Source: Lichtheimia corymbifera B2541 (lineage: Eukaryota; Mucoromycota; Mucoromycetes; Mucorales; Lichtheimiaceae). From it: DNA of 64,000 nucleotides. The position numbers and the translations under genes were made by a program. The notes beneath the pieces were generated by a model. It did not search any database and had not been told where the DNA came from. It saw only the letters and a list, made by a program, of their open reading frames with translations. The number at the start of each line of letters is the position of its first letter. Positions within the stretch are counted from its first letter, which is position 1. Shown here in pieces: positions 1 through 10,823 of this stretch. Location of the stretch: the NCBI GenBank assembly GCA_000697475.1, contig JNEU01000836.1, positions 1 through 64,000 of the forward strand, read 5' to 3'.

Positions 1-292
1 AATGCGGGTTTGTGAAAATTGGATTGCAACCCCCAACTTTCTGGATTTCCAAACGCAAAACACTGTATATTGTACATGTGATGCAAAGCTGGGGCGGTTG
101 TTGGGTGCGGAACGAGCATTCTCCTTTTGCCATGTTTTTCATGGGCCTTGGTTCACTTGGTTGTTTCCCCTCCTCTCCCTCTTGCTCTTGTTGTTTTTTC
201 CCTTTTGTTTCTCTTCTCTCTCTCTTATGCGAAAATAGTCTTCTTTTTTTCTTTCTCACACACCACATTCACTCTTTTCTTTCTCATTCCGA

Positions 293-2194
293 ATGTCAAC
301 TCTGGGTTTAGCCGTTGCTTATATCTTGGGCGGCCTTACGTTTTTCCCAGCTATTCTTCTCCTGGCCTACATTAGCCACACTCTTCATGGCCTCTTCAAC
401 AATGCACAATCACCAAACGAGTTATTAGCAGCATTGGCTGACGACACGAACACGGTTGGCAAGACAACGTCGTCGTCGTCTTTATCGTCGTACAAAGTCG
501 GATGGTTGCGAGTATCTCGAGACGAACAACGACTTCCTCCGCCAGATGCCTCGATCAGTGACATGGTGCGATCCTATATCATTGCCAACAACAAGGAAGC
601 CCAAGAGAACAAGAAAAGCAGCATTTATTTTGCAGTGTTGAAGCATCATACGCTGTACTTGTATGATTCTGAGCGACAATTGGATTGTCAGGGCGTGATT
701 CAAGTGGATCAACACAAGGTGACCATGCATCCACCTGGTTTGAAAGACCCGGAACTCTTTACCCGACCACACCTGATCAAGTTGACTCACATGCAACACA
801 ATGACCAGCACTATTATATCAACTGCAATAGGTGCATTGACAAAGAAGATTGGTTCCTTGCCCTTCGTCATGCAGCATACAACAACACCATCACTACGCA
901 CGACGTTGATCAACAAATAGCACTACGCCATCTCATCAATACCATTCACAGCAATGAACATCATTTTCAAACTCAATGGTTCAATGCAATGCTCGGTCGT
1001 ATATTTTGTGGTGTCTACAAGACTGATAATATACGCGCCTTTTTGTACAACAAACTCATCTCCAAACTCGACAAGATCAATGCACGTCGCCCACCTTTCC
1101 TCGGAGAAATCACGGTTCGATCGGTTCATCCGGGTCACGCACAACCTTACATTACTCAACCACGTTTATTGAGCCTCACTCCATCCGGTGAATTGACAGC
1201 TGAAGCATACATGCAATATGAAGGCGGCATTCGTTTCGAAATTGAGACTCTGCTACAATGGAGATATTCAGATCATTTACCACCATTAAAAATCGATTTG
1301 GTGCTGGCCATCACTTTACGCTCTCTACACGGTCGCTTTCTACTCAAGATTAAAGAACCTCCAACGAATCGCTTCTGGTATGGCTTTTATGAGTTGCCCA
1401 AGATGGAATGGGGGGTTGAACCTCTTGTATGGGAGCGTCGTGTGGGATACTCGGTGGTTGTCAAGGCGATTCAAAACAAGATTGATGAATTAGTCATGGA
1501 GAACATTGTCCTTCCCAACATGGATGATATCACTTTTTTCCCTACCGAGAATGCAGATGGTGGTATCTTTTTGCCTACAACATCATCCACGACAAGAACA
1601 GCATCCACCCCATTGGAAGAAAAGGAGGACAATAGCAACAAGCCCAAACTACGACGAGCTGCAACTACCAAGGAAACAGTTACCATAACGCCACCTTCAC
1701 CTTGTTCTCCCAAACAAAGACCGGTCATGTCAGGATCTGTTTCAGAAGGCACACGACAACAACAAAGAACGGGATCACTGATCGGCAACATTTTGAAACA
1801 CAAGACATCTTTTGAAGCACTTTCTACTTCCCCATTGGCTACTTCTTCTTCCACGATGGCCCTGTTATCTTCTTCTTCATCTACCACGTCTTCCATTGCA
1901 TCATCGACAAGCTCCTCCTCTCATCATCATCACCCACCCACAGCCATGCACAGTGAGGGTGATCTAAGTGAAAGTATCCGCTTAAGGAAATCAGCATCTT
2001 TGGCACGTCTCAAATCCAAATCCATGGCATCTACTGCAGTTTCACAAATCAATGTATCTCCCACCATGCATCATGACTTTATTGATTCGAAAAAGATCAC
2101 CACCAACACCTCCAATAGTAGTAGTACGAGTAGTGAAGCTGCCACTGCTGCAATGATCAAATCATCCCAATCGGTTGTTTCTATTGCGTCCTAG
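293..2194 (+). CDS. SMP-LTD/PH lipid-transfer protein (Nvj2/TEX2-like)
   Basis: Single-exon gene of 633 codons. Residues 4-26 form an N-terminal membrane anchor. Residues ~90-195 look like a PH domain (strands such as YFAVLKHHTLYLYD and a closing DWFLALRHAAYN). Residues ~205-400 resemble the SMP lipid-binding module of ER contact-site tethers, with WFNAMLGRIF near its start and GRFLLKIKEPPTNRFWYGF near its end. The C-terminal ~200 residues are Ser/Thr-rich and probably disordered. Anchor, PH and SMP in this order is the layout of yeast Nvj2 and animal TEX2, which move lipids at ER contact sites, so that role is inferred. The ATG at 293 follows a long CT-rich tract typical of fungal leaders. 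The gene converges on the MFS carrier downstream. Confidence 0.82.
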   Translation: MSTLGLAVAYILGGLTFFPAILLLAYISHTLHGLFNNAQSPNELLAALADDTNTVGKTTSSSSLSSYKVGWLRVSRDEQRLPPPDASISDMVRSYIIANNKEAQENKKSSIYFAVLKHHTLYLYDSERQLDCQGVIQVDQHKVTMHPPGLKDPELFTRPHLIKLTHMQHNDQHYYINCNRCIDKEDWFLALRHAAYNNTITTHDVDQQIALRHLINTIHSNEHHFQTQWFNAMLGRIFCGVYKTDNIRAFLYNKLISKLDKINARRPPFLGEITVRSVHPGHAQPYITQPRLLSLTPSGELTAEAYMQYEGGIRFEIETLLQWRYSDHLPPLKIDLVLAITLRSLHGRFLLKIKEPPTNRFWYGFYELPKMEWGVEPLVWERRVGYSVVVKAIQNKIDELVMENIVLPNMDDITFFPTENADGGIFLPTTSSTTRTASTPLEEKEDNSNKPKLRRAATTKETVTITPPSPCSPKQRPVMSGSVSEGTRQQQRTGSLIGNILKHKTSFEALSTSPLATSSSTMALLSSSSSTTSSIASSTSSSSHHHHPPTAMHSEGDLSESIRLRKSASLARLKSKSMASTAVSQINVSPTMHHDFIDSKKITTNTSNSSSTSSEAATAAMIKSSQSVVSIAS

Positions 2195-2394
2195 TATAGT
2201 AGTAGTTTTAGACACACACCATCCTTATATCCCACCATCATTTCTCTCATCCATTGTTGTATTCCCAAAATGCATTCCCTTTTATATAAACACAATCACA
2301 CATAAAACATTTTCCATGATCAGCAGAGATGTTTATATTATTAGGGTGTACTACTAATTGTATATAAATGAAGAATGAGGATATATATGCTTGA

Positions 2395-4098
2395 TTAAAT
2401 ACGGGCCCATTTCCAACCGCCTTGAGCTACGCGTAGCCATCCTGCAAACAAAGAACCCGCAATGACAGTGACACCAGCCCAGATGGCTCCATTCATATAA
2501 TTGGGAGGTGTACTCTTGTTGATCAACGCTGATGCAATGGGTGTACCAAACAAGTATCCAACGAGATTGGTTGCGTATAAAAGACCCACTGCCGGTGAAA
2601 TGTTCTCCATGCCAACCACTTGGGGTTGCACAGCAGGGAATAATGCAATATATCCACCACCTGCAGCATCATTAATGAGTTTGACGTTTCAAACCTTGTC
2701 ATCCAACAAACAAATACCTGCAAAACCATAAAGTACTGCAAACACCCAAATGGTAGCTTCATTGGTAGCATTGGTCCAAATAGCCAAACAGAATAAGCCT
2801 GCTAAAAATGTGCAGATGAAAAGACTATTGAAGCGTCCAAGCTTGTCACCCATGAAACCGGTAAAGATACGAGCAGCTGCATTGACAGCTGACATGATGG
2901 CTGATAGGTTGGTGCCTACCCATGGGTCCAGATGCAATGCTTTCGCATGTGCTACATACATACAACTATGCTTAGTCACACATATATGAGTAATATAGCA
3001 TTCGCCTTACATGGTAATAAAAAGAAAGGTGTCTATGTATACATATCTGTTATGAGTGACTGACCCTGTGATGATGACTCGCTCACTCACCATGTAGCCA
3101 AAGGTGGTAATCAATCCAAACATGAACAAAATGACAAAGCGTGGGTTCTTGAAAAGGTACCAGCTGACAATACCCGCTTTGCCTCCGGTTTGCTGTGCTG
3201 TGCCCAGAGGTCTCACCAAGATGGATGCAACACCGATAAGCACGAAATTGATGATACCGACAACACTGCATCGAGTTAGATGAATGAAAGGACTCGTCGA
3301 ACCATCCAACTTACCGTAATGCCCAACGATAATCAATATTGGCAATGATGGCTTGGCAGATATTAGAAATCACCAAACCACCAATACCTGATCCTGACAT
3401 GGCCAAGCCTACAGCCAATCCTCTTCGTTTGGAAAACCATTGTTGAGGAGCACCGATACAAGGGAACCATACAAACGAGGCACCCAAACCATAAAGCAAG
3501 CCCTGTGTTAAGAACACGTGCCACACCTCTTTTGCAAAGCTAGCTAAAATGAGTGCAGCTGTGCATAACACCATGCCTGTCCAAAGCATATAGCGGTATC
3601 CCATCAATCGGATCACAGTTTGATTGATCGGACCGAGAATGAAGAATAACGCTACACACAATGATCCGACCCATGATAGCTTATCCATTTGATTTAGGTA
3701 TACATTTTCCTTGTAGTAATTTAAAAAGACGCCCCAGCTAGTATACACGTATCCGTGAGCTCCTCTCGATTTCCTTGTGTTATGTTTGGCGTGTGCTGTG
3801 CTTACCTGTAATTATAACCAAAGCTGCAAAAAAAGTTGAAAAACATCAGTCTCAACCTCCTTTTCCTTTTATTCCTCGAGTCGCTTACATGGAGAATAAA
3901 CCCTGTGATGTGGATCATGTGAGTGGGTTTCATTGTTTACAAGTAGATCGCAGCTGCACGTACCAAAAATGAACCAACAACAGGGAACCACCCCCTGCCA
4001 CCATCAGGAGGGACCAATGACTCAATTTCTGTCTCTGGCTTGTTTTGAGGCCGTGTGGATTCACCAGAAACTGTAGACGATTTTTCGCTCTCTGGCAT
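2395..4098 (-). CDS. MFS monocarboxylate-type transporter
   Basis: Six exons on the minus strand: 3941-4098, 3806-3823, 3315-3737, 3087-3265, 2718-2951 and 2395-2660, giving 425 residues in frame. The first exon ends with the family signature PPDGGRGWFPVVGSF ahead of the first membrane helix. About 12 hydrophobic helices follow, with SKRRGLAVGLAMSGSGIGG between helices 4 and 5 as in fungal MCT/MCH-type carriers. The family moves monocarboxylates or small organic solutes across the plasma membrane; the substrate here is not predictable. The second exon is only 18 nt (FGYNYS region) but is needed to join SFLVRAAAIY to WGVFLNYY in frame. The splice at 3087 versus 3091 was decided by frame. The gene lies tail-to-tail with the SMP-domain gene. 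Confidence 0.85.
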
Positions 4099-5048
4099 AA
4101 TATAAAAGTACACACAAAGGAAAAAAAAGAGCACACAGACACAAGTTTTTGTTGTTGGATCCTTTTGTTACTCAGCGGTGCAGGCTGGAGATGAAATATC
4201 AGGTGTCCTGTGTCAGATCCCCATCTTTGAAGGATCTTCATTGCATCGATAGCGCATTACTCCGTCATTAACCCTGGTATTGTCATTGTTAACGATACCA
4301 CACAATTCATACTGTCAAGTCATTCAATCAGCCCTATCCTTTGCGTGGAGAATCGCTTCGTGCAGGATTCTTTCGTGGTGCGAAACCATGGTCATTTATG
4401 CAGTAGCACTGTCACGATAATGATTGCATCACCATTAACAAGCATCATGATCAATTAAACGAAACAAAGCGTGACACATTTATTGTAAAGAGCCAGCTAT
4501 GGATATGCCTATGCTGATTTCTGCATCATTCTCTCTCTATGTACGTTGCATTGTGCGTGCTCAAGAGAATCATTTATGCTAGTTCTTTGTTCTCCTGTAG
4601 ATGTGTGTGAATCATTCTTGGATATATACAAAGAGCTGGTAACCATGGTATGTGTGGCTCGTCAATGTTATACAATATACCACATTTGTATTGAGAAAGA
4701 AAGAGAGATTTCATGGATTATGCATAAAACAGGTTGGCCAGGTCTATTGCGTCACAACGCTGAGCTATGTGAGACTGACGCCAAAAGGAAAAGAAACTTT
4801 GGACTAAAGTGCGCCACGTGCGTGTATGTTGTAACGCATAACTTTAATGGGCAATATTGCAGTGTGAGAACACGCCACGATGGAAAGAGAAACAACAAGA
4901 AGTTGCCAAGCAACTTGCGACTCTTAAAACGAGATGCCCTAATTCGGCGTATCTGGATGCGGCGTTTTAAACGGTGCAAACGATTTGTGCGGACACACAT
5001 CTTTAAGCGGGTGAGGGGGCGAATTGAGAACCTCCTCTTTCATTCTTG
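4099..5048. other. Intergenic region upstream of RPL10
   Basis: This ~950 bp stretch separates the divergent MFS and RPL10 genes and must hold both promoters. An open frame at 4546-5052 (+) is Cys/Arg-rich and lacks recognisable features, so I treat it as chance. The last ~40 bases before the donor at 5049 are CT-rich and may be the RPL10 leader exon. Confidence 0.5.
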
Positions 5049-5237
5049 GTAAGTTATCTTCATACAAGGTGCTGCGTGTGTGTGCTTGCGTGGAAAAGAG
5101 ATATACGATATAGCATTTTAATGATGCATTCAACTACAATGGATGAATCAATGCAACGGATGGATGAAGATGGATGATGGATGGATGAGGTTATGGATGG
5201 ATGGATGGATGACTAATCAAATGATAAAGGTATTTAG
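5049..5237 (+). other. Probable 5'UTR intron of RPL10
   Basis: A strong donor (GTAAGT) at 5049 and an acceptor (TATTTAG) at 5235-5237 enclose 189 nt. The acceptor lies two bases before the RPL10 start codon. Leader introns that end at the ATG are common in highly expressed ribosomal protein genes. This is a splice-signal inference; a cDNA read would settle it. Confidence 0.6.
5140..5213. repeat. Imperfect GGAT/GATG microsatellite
   Basis: A run of imperfect ATGG/GATG units lies inside the predicted RPL10 leader intron. It creates several out-of-frame ATGs just upstream of the real start, which splicing would remove. Confidence 0.8.
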
Positions 5238-5239
5238 CC

Positions 5240-5890
5240 ATGGGTCGCCGTCCCGCTCGTTGCTACCGTTACTGCAAGAACAAGCCCTATCCCAAGAGCA
5301 GATACTGCCGTGGTGTCCCTGACGCCAAGATCAGAATCTATGACTTGGGTCGCAAGAAGGCTCACGTTGACGACTTTCCCCTTTGCGTCCACTTGATCTC
5401 CAACGAGTACGAACAGCTTTCCTCCGAAGCCTTGGAAGCTGGCCGTATCTGTGCTAACAAGTACATTGTCAAGAACTCTGGCAAGGACTCTTTCCACATG
5501 CGTGTTCGTGTCCATCCTTTCCACGTTGTGCGTATCAACAAGATGTTGTCGTGCGCTGGTGCCGATAGATTGCAACAGGGTATGCGTGGTGCCTTCGGTA
5601 AGCCCCAAGGTCTCGTTGCTCGTGTCAACATTGGTCAAGTGATCTTCTCTATCCGTACCAAGGACTCCAACAAGGCTACTGTCATTGAAGCCCTTCGTCG
5701 CTGCAAGTACAAGTTCCCTGGTCAACAAAAGATCATCATCTCCAACAAGTGGGGTTTCACTCCCCTCAAGCGTGAGGAGTACATCCAAGCTCGTTCTGAG
5801 GGCAAGCTTCAACCCGATGGTTGCTACGTCAAGTTCGTTCCCCAAAAGGGTGACCTTAACAACTACTTCCGTGCTGCCAGCCGTGTTTAA
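5240..5890 (+). CDS. RPL10: 60S ribosomal protein L10 (uL16)
   Basis: Uninterrupted 216-codon frame starting [18 protein letters not shown], the conserved N-terminus of eukaryotic uL16. Other conserved blocks are [38 protein letters not shown] and [16 protein letters not shown]. Length matches the family (213-221 residues). The protein sits at the base of the P-stalk near the A-site of the 60S subunit and is loaded late, in the cytoplasm. Codon use is strongly biased to C/G-ending codons (AAG, TTC, CGT, GTC), as expected for a highly expressed gene and unlike its neighbours. The 3' side converges on the NIPA gene. Confidence 0.98.
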   Translation: MGRRPARCYRYCKNKPYPKSRYCRGVPDAKIRIYDLGRKKAHVDDFPLCVHLISNEYEQLSSEALEAGRICANKYIVKNSGKDSFHMRVRVHPFHVVRINKMLSCAGADRLQQGMRGAFGKPQGLVARVNIGQVIFSIRTKDSNKATVIEALRRCKYKFPGQQKIIISNKWGFTPLKREEYIQARSEGKLQPDGCYVKFVPQKGDLNNYFRAASRV

Positions 5891-6072
5891 GTCTTTTTAT
5901 CTCTCTCTTTTTTATAATGCGGGAATAAAATCATCATCATCTCTTTGATTCGACCCTTGGAAAACTTGTTTTGTGTAATATGTGTGGGAGTGATATTATT
6001 GAATAGAATAGCGTGTAAGAATGAATTGGAGATATATACATGATATTGTTCTTCTATGGAGTTGTTGGACCA

Positions 6073-7976
6073 TCAATGGGTATCGTTGGAAAGAGACGTC
6101 TCGCTCGTTGTGCGATCATCATCGCTAATTAATCCTTCCCCTGCAAGCTGTGAATGCAATGATATTCCCCGAAATATAGATCCCACACGCCTTAATGATC
6201 GTTGGCTGGATACACTACGTTGTCGATGCTCATCTCCATCACACGTAGGATATAACAATGGCGTGCTTTCAGATACATTATCGGTCTCGTGGTTGGTTTC
6301 TGTGGATGATGAAGTGGATGTCGTGATATGGATAGCTGTTGGTGTGGGTGGCTCAGTGACAATTGTTGGTAGAGGTTGTGAGCTGTCCAATGGAGGAGGA
6401 ACGTGCGTCTTGGAGCGTTCATTGATCACGTCTTCTTTTCGAGTGGATGGATCTCTTCCAGAAGTGATAAGAAAGATGCCGAGAAATTCTGTCAAACAAC
6501 CAAGGACGAATCTAACAATAATACTTCCAATGTCAACCCCTTTTTCCTTGTATAACAGCACACACCTTCAATGATCTTACCTGTACAAGTGGGATGGATC
6601 ATCATTATCGAAATCACGATAAATAACAGCACTTCCAGCAATGGCAGAAATGGTAAAGAGCACAAATTGAGTGGGAATAACAGCTGTTGAGTCGTATCGC
6701 TGCATGGCTCGATTGAGATATTTGACTTGCATAAGCGCTGTAAAGACGAGGACGGCAAGAAGCACGTACGATACGGCATACCTAATGGGTAATGTGTTCA
6801 GTCCTTGATCACTCACATTCTATCGCCTATACTCATATTACTTACGTGAATAACCTGTATAAGGTCATACTCAGCAAAGATGACAATCCTTTTGTAGCTA
6901 CCACAGTATATGCACCTATTTCAAGCACAATGAATATCCCTTGTTCATGTCCACCAAGCATCATCCTCAAATTACCATAGAATGCGACAAGACCAAGGTC
7001 AATTAAGATGTTTCTTGCACCATACATGGGGGATAAGAGCGTCAGGATGCTGATTGCCATGATGGATATCGCGTAGAATATGACAGAGCGTGTTTGCATA
7101 AGAGCAGCAGCGACCAATTCAGGTGACAGCTAACATATATAGATTAGGGAACCACACGCTCATCGGAAAATATGGATCACATTGTACCTTGAATTCATGG
7201 CTTTTCGAGCTGGATACCACACTGGCTGCTCCCAATATTGCAAAGATAATCCCAAGAAAGTCCTGTTTTCGAAATCGTTCATCCAGTAATACAGGGGCAA
7301 GAATTGCATTTGAAACCAAGGTCGTGGTGCCCAATGGTGCAATCGTCGAAGCTGGTGCGAATCCATAGGCTGCATATGTATGTATCATGAGTATGTACCA
7401 TCCCAACAATGCCGTATATATATATCTCATTATTACCCATAAAGTTTCCTATCTCGCCAACCACCATCAAAGCAATGCCGAGCCACCAAATCTTGGATCG
7501 TAAATAGTTGGTATCATACTCTTCTTGAGCCAAACATTCAGGATCTTGCTGACTCTTTGAATATCCATCCGTGTATTTGAGACCTGGTTGTGGTGAATCA
7601 GGTGGCGTTGGTGAACCAATACAAGATGGGGTGCTGGTAATCGTTTGTGTTGTTGCTGCTGGTAGTGGTGGCCGTCCATGTAACCCCTTACAAGCTTGTT
7701 CTGATAGCTGGTTATGCTACAAGCAAGAGTTCAATAAACCGAGCAATATAAACAACCTTGGAGACTTACTGCTAGCTTTTGAATGTTGAGCGCAAACGAT
7801 ATAAGGATCTAACAGCATTGCAAGTCTGTCATTAGGGCAAAGCAAAGCAAAAAGGGGGAGGGAAAGCTCTGCATCTTTGAAAGCCATACATTGCCGCAGA
7901 TTGCAAGGAACACACCAATAAGAGTATCTGCTTGTTCTACTGCATCTCGGCCAACAATGGTGGAGACGAACCACAT
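6073..7976 (-). CDS. NIPA-type magnesium transporter
   Basis: Seven exons on the minus strand: 7890-7976, 7770-7808, 7437-7716, 7188-7369, 6846-7129, 6581-6781 and 6073-6511, giving 503 residues in frame. Family blocks include GNILISFALNIQKLA (made by joining exons 1 and 2), KIWWLGIALMVVGEIGNF, AYGFAPASTIAPLG and SNAILAPVLLDERF. About nine membrane helices are visible. NIPA proteins take up Mg2+ in endosomal and plasma membranes. A hydrophilic loop of ~65 residues separates helices 1 and 2, and the C-terminal ~120 residues form a Ser/Thr-rich cytosolic tail. The start is the first ATG in the open frame (7976). The 39-nt second exon is missed by simple ORF calling. Confidence 0.88.
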
Positions 7977-8969
7977 TACAGAGTTTGGGAGAAGAGAAAG
8001 ACGGATAGAGGAATAACCTTGATGGATTGATTGCAATGTTGCTGCTGCTGCTGCTGCTTAAGACTCAGAACCGACGTTACACATCAGCTGCAGTAACAAC
8101 AACAGCACCATGTTGATGTTTTGGCCATACGCATTGCTCATTTTGCACAGTGCATGGATAAACATAGTGAAATGACATTGCCAAAATATAAACCATAGTA
8201 AAAAGCTGCCCTGAGATGACTAATGTCCCTTGTTCTTGATATGAAACAAAGCGCGTCATGCATGTCTCGTCGGGTGTTGATGCAAGAAGGAATGCATGTT
8301 GTTGCTCCCTCTACACTACTACAATATAAAGTGACCATGACAACATAACGTGTTTCATCACTGTATCAGAATCCAGCAGTTGGTCCAGTGCAACCCAAAC
8401 ACTCTAGGTAAAACGTGTCATTTACTAGTGTAAACTTGGCGTATATTCAGTCTAAATGCAGCACATGTATACCGCTAGTCCCATTTGGCTCAACCTACTT
8501 TGCAGGTATGAATCATCTCTTTATGCAAAGTTGCCATCTGCCACGATTTGTGTACGTACACGGACGATTTTACGGGAAATGACAAATGAACGATGAGCTC
8601 CGCCGTTGTACAGAGCATGTGTTTAAAGTGCATTTCTACCCATTTGCTATTCCAGCAGCTATTCAAGTGCACAACCACCTGCGTTACATCCTATTTTAGA
8701 CATGGTTGAATGATCGTCACTCGAGTTCTATTTACAACCTTTTTTCTTGCCCTGGATGCATGCGTGGATGATGTTGCCCAAAGCTCATATCCCGACTTTT
8801 TGACCTGAATAATTCACTACCCGATATTTGCTTTTTTTGCCACCAGTGATTGCTGTGCAACAAGCATAGTTTATTTTTCCTCTCGCTCTCTCGCTCTCTC
8901 TCTCTTCTTCTTCCTTCCTCTCGTTGTCGTTGTATATTTTTCATAAAGTGTGTTCTACCCCCCTGTGTC
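7977..8969. other. Divergent intergenic region
   Basis: Roughly 1 kb between the divergent NIPA and coiled-coil genes. It holds a short GCT-repeat (8041-8058) and, just before the downstream gene, a CT-rich tract (8878-8932) that looks like a fungal leader. I saw no convincing gene. Confidence 0.5.
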
Positions 8970-10769
8970 ATGACAATTGCTGATACCGAGGAGCCGGTCT
9001 CATGGTTGAAGCAAAACCCAAATCGCCAATCCTTTGCATCAAAACCTACCTATAACAAGCGTATCTCTACCATGGCTGCTGCTGCTGCTGTTCATGGCCA
9101 AGAGATATTACCAAAGGATAGGAGACCTGTATCACCACCATGGAGTAATCCACCTACAGCGAATGATCGAGTATCATCCATGATCATGGCGCCTTCACCA
9201 ACACCATCCACAGCATCATCAACACCCACTTCTGCTTTACGCAAAGCGGATGGCAATGTCCAACAATTTATTCCTCGTCTCGATCTTGATCTTTCACCCA
9301 TGACCATCCACCCTCGAGACACGGAAGATGAGGAGGATGAAAACGAGGACGGGGATAGTAGTGGATTACAATCACCAACAAGCATACAATACGTATCGAA
9401 TGACTTAATGGGCCGTGTTCAGTCGTTGGAAAGCGAACTACAAACGGCATATCAGCATGTGCATTATCTCAAAGCTCAGCTTGCTCAACATGATCAATCC
9501 ACCCAAGCACTTGTTACAAAGCATATAGAAGAAAAGGAAAGCGAAAAGTTACGAGTCAAGCAGCTTACAGAGTTGGTGCATACCCAAGATTTGCTTATCC
9601 AGCAACTTCAACAACGCCAACAAGAACAACCAGCTACATCAAGTAGTGGTGACTCAAGTATGGCTCAGGAACTTTCAAAGCTGCGGGCGGATTTGGATAC
9701 ATTGCATTTCGAAAAACGTAGCCTTGAAACACGGATGGCAGCCTTTTTGCATGAAGAATTGGATATGAGCCATGTATCATTATTATCCAATGATGATGAT
9801 GAGCTATTCAGTGTTGCTATGGGATATCGATCATCAACAGAACAACAACCACAGGATCTTTTGCAGCACATGGATCTACGACGAAGGAGTAGCAGTATCA
9901 TTGATGCCGACCAATATAGCATGACGACCTTTGGGAATGCACCATCACACCATCATCGTAGCAACAGCAACAGCGAGAATCGACTTTGCAGTCCAATGGG
10001 TCATATTACTTCCAACAACACCAACAACCACGCCACATCACCTTCTTCTCGTTATACCAATCATTCAACTTTGAATTTGGTGGAGGAGCGTGATGAGGAA
10101 GATGATGCTGTTTCTCGATATTCTTCATTGTCATCTTCACCAGCAACCATGTCATTTGCATCACCGACATCATCATCCGTGAGTGATCCTCGTTACTCAA
10201 TCTTAAAGTCGACACAACAAATGAGAACTTCCTTGTCATCGGTATCCAGTACTCATTTACCAGCACATGGCTCACCTACAACAACAACGACCAATCCATC
10301 AACAGCTGCAGCTGCAGCAAATGCAGCTCGTAAAGCAGCATGGGCTCGGATCATGATACCCCCCGCCACACCACCACCTAGCCATCCACTTCCACCCCTT
10401 CCTCCTAATGGTGGTACTTTTCCCCTTCCTGCTGGTGATGACACATTGGATGATGATAGCGATATGGATGATACATATCCTGATCCACGTCAATCTGATT
10501 CTCCCAGAAAATCCACAATGCATCCTCCATCTGTTCCACCCCTCGCTATATCCACAAGCACCCCTTCTTTCCAACAACAACAAGATCCTGGATTGTCATC
10601 CGCTCCTCCTATCATGTCACCTCAACGCGAATCCTTGGAAGCTGCTATGAGAAAGAATGGTCGTGAAAGTGCGGCTACGGTTCATTCATCGGGTACGGAT
10701 GAAACAAGTTCAAGGGAAAGCAAGCAAAGCTTTTGGAAAGGCGTAAAAACGAAATGGAAGAGGAAATAA
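8970..10769 (+). CDS. Coiled-coil, low-complexity protein of unknown function
   Basis: Single-exon frame; I chose the ATG at 8970 (MTIADTEEPVSWLK), which follows a CT-rich leader, giving 599 residues. An earlier in-frame codon would add a CT-tract-encoded hydrophobic run that is unlikely to be real. Residues ~145-265 form a heptad-rich coiled coil (for example LMGRVQSLESELQTAYQHV). Acidic, Ser-, Pro- and Asn-rich low-complexity sequence fills most of the rest, including a Pro-rich block near residue 470. The C-terminus is basic (FWKGVKTKWKRK) and could bind membrane or nucleic acid. I recognise no catalytic domain. A scaffold or polarity-type role would fit, but this is a guess. Confidence 0.8.
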   Translation: MTIADTEEPVSWLKQNPNRQSFASKPTYNKRISTMAAAAAVHGQEILPKDRRPVSPPWSNPPTANDRVSSMIMAPSPTPSTASSTPTSALRKADGNVQQFIPRLDLDLSPMTIHPRDTEDEEDENEDGDSSGLQSPTSIQYVSNDLMGRVQSLESELQTAYQHVHYLKAQLAQHDQSTQALVTKHIEEKESEKLRVKQLTELVHTQDLLIQQLQQRQQEQPATSSSGDSSMAQELSKLRADLDTLHFEKRSLETRMAAFLHEELDMSHVSLLSNDDDELFSVAMGYRSSTEQQPQDLLQHMDLRRRSSSIIDADQYSMTTFGNAPSHHHRSNSNSENRLCSPMGHITSNNTNNHATSPSSRYTNHSTLNLVEERDEEDDAVSRYSSLSSSPATMSFASPTSSSVSDPRYSILKSTQQMRTSLSSVSSTHLPAHGSPTTTTTNPSTAAAAANAARKAAWARIMIPPATPPPSHPLPPLPPNGGTFPLPAGDDTLDDDSDMDDTYPDPRQSDSPRKSTMHPPSVPPLAISTSTPSFQQQQDPGLSSAPPIMSPQRESLEAAMRKNGRESAATVHSSGTDETSSRESKQSFWKGVKTKWKRK

Positions 10770-10823
10770 TCTAGATTGGTATATCTACTTTTTAATTTCT
10801 ATGTAATATATATACACTACTTT

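Noticed and set aside
4546..5052. 168-codon plus-strand frame upstream of RPL10
   Set aside because: Composition is Cys/Arg/His-rich without domains, and it ends at the RPL10 leader donor; best seen as chance.
5234..5845. 203-codon antisense frame within RPL10
   Set aside because: Exact shadow of a strongly codon-biased gene; the sense frame is unmistakable.
6056..6574. 172-codon plus-strand frame over the last NIPA exon
   Set aside because: Antisense shadow of a Ser/Thr-rich tail; the minus-strand gene closes in frame with seven exons.
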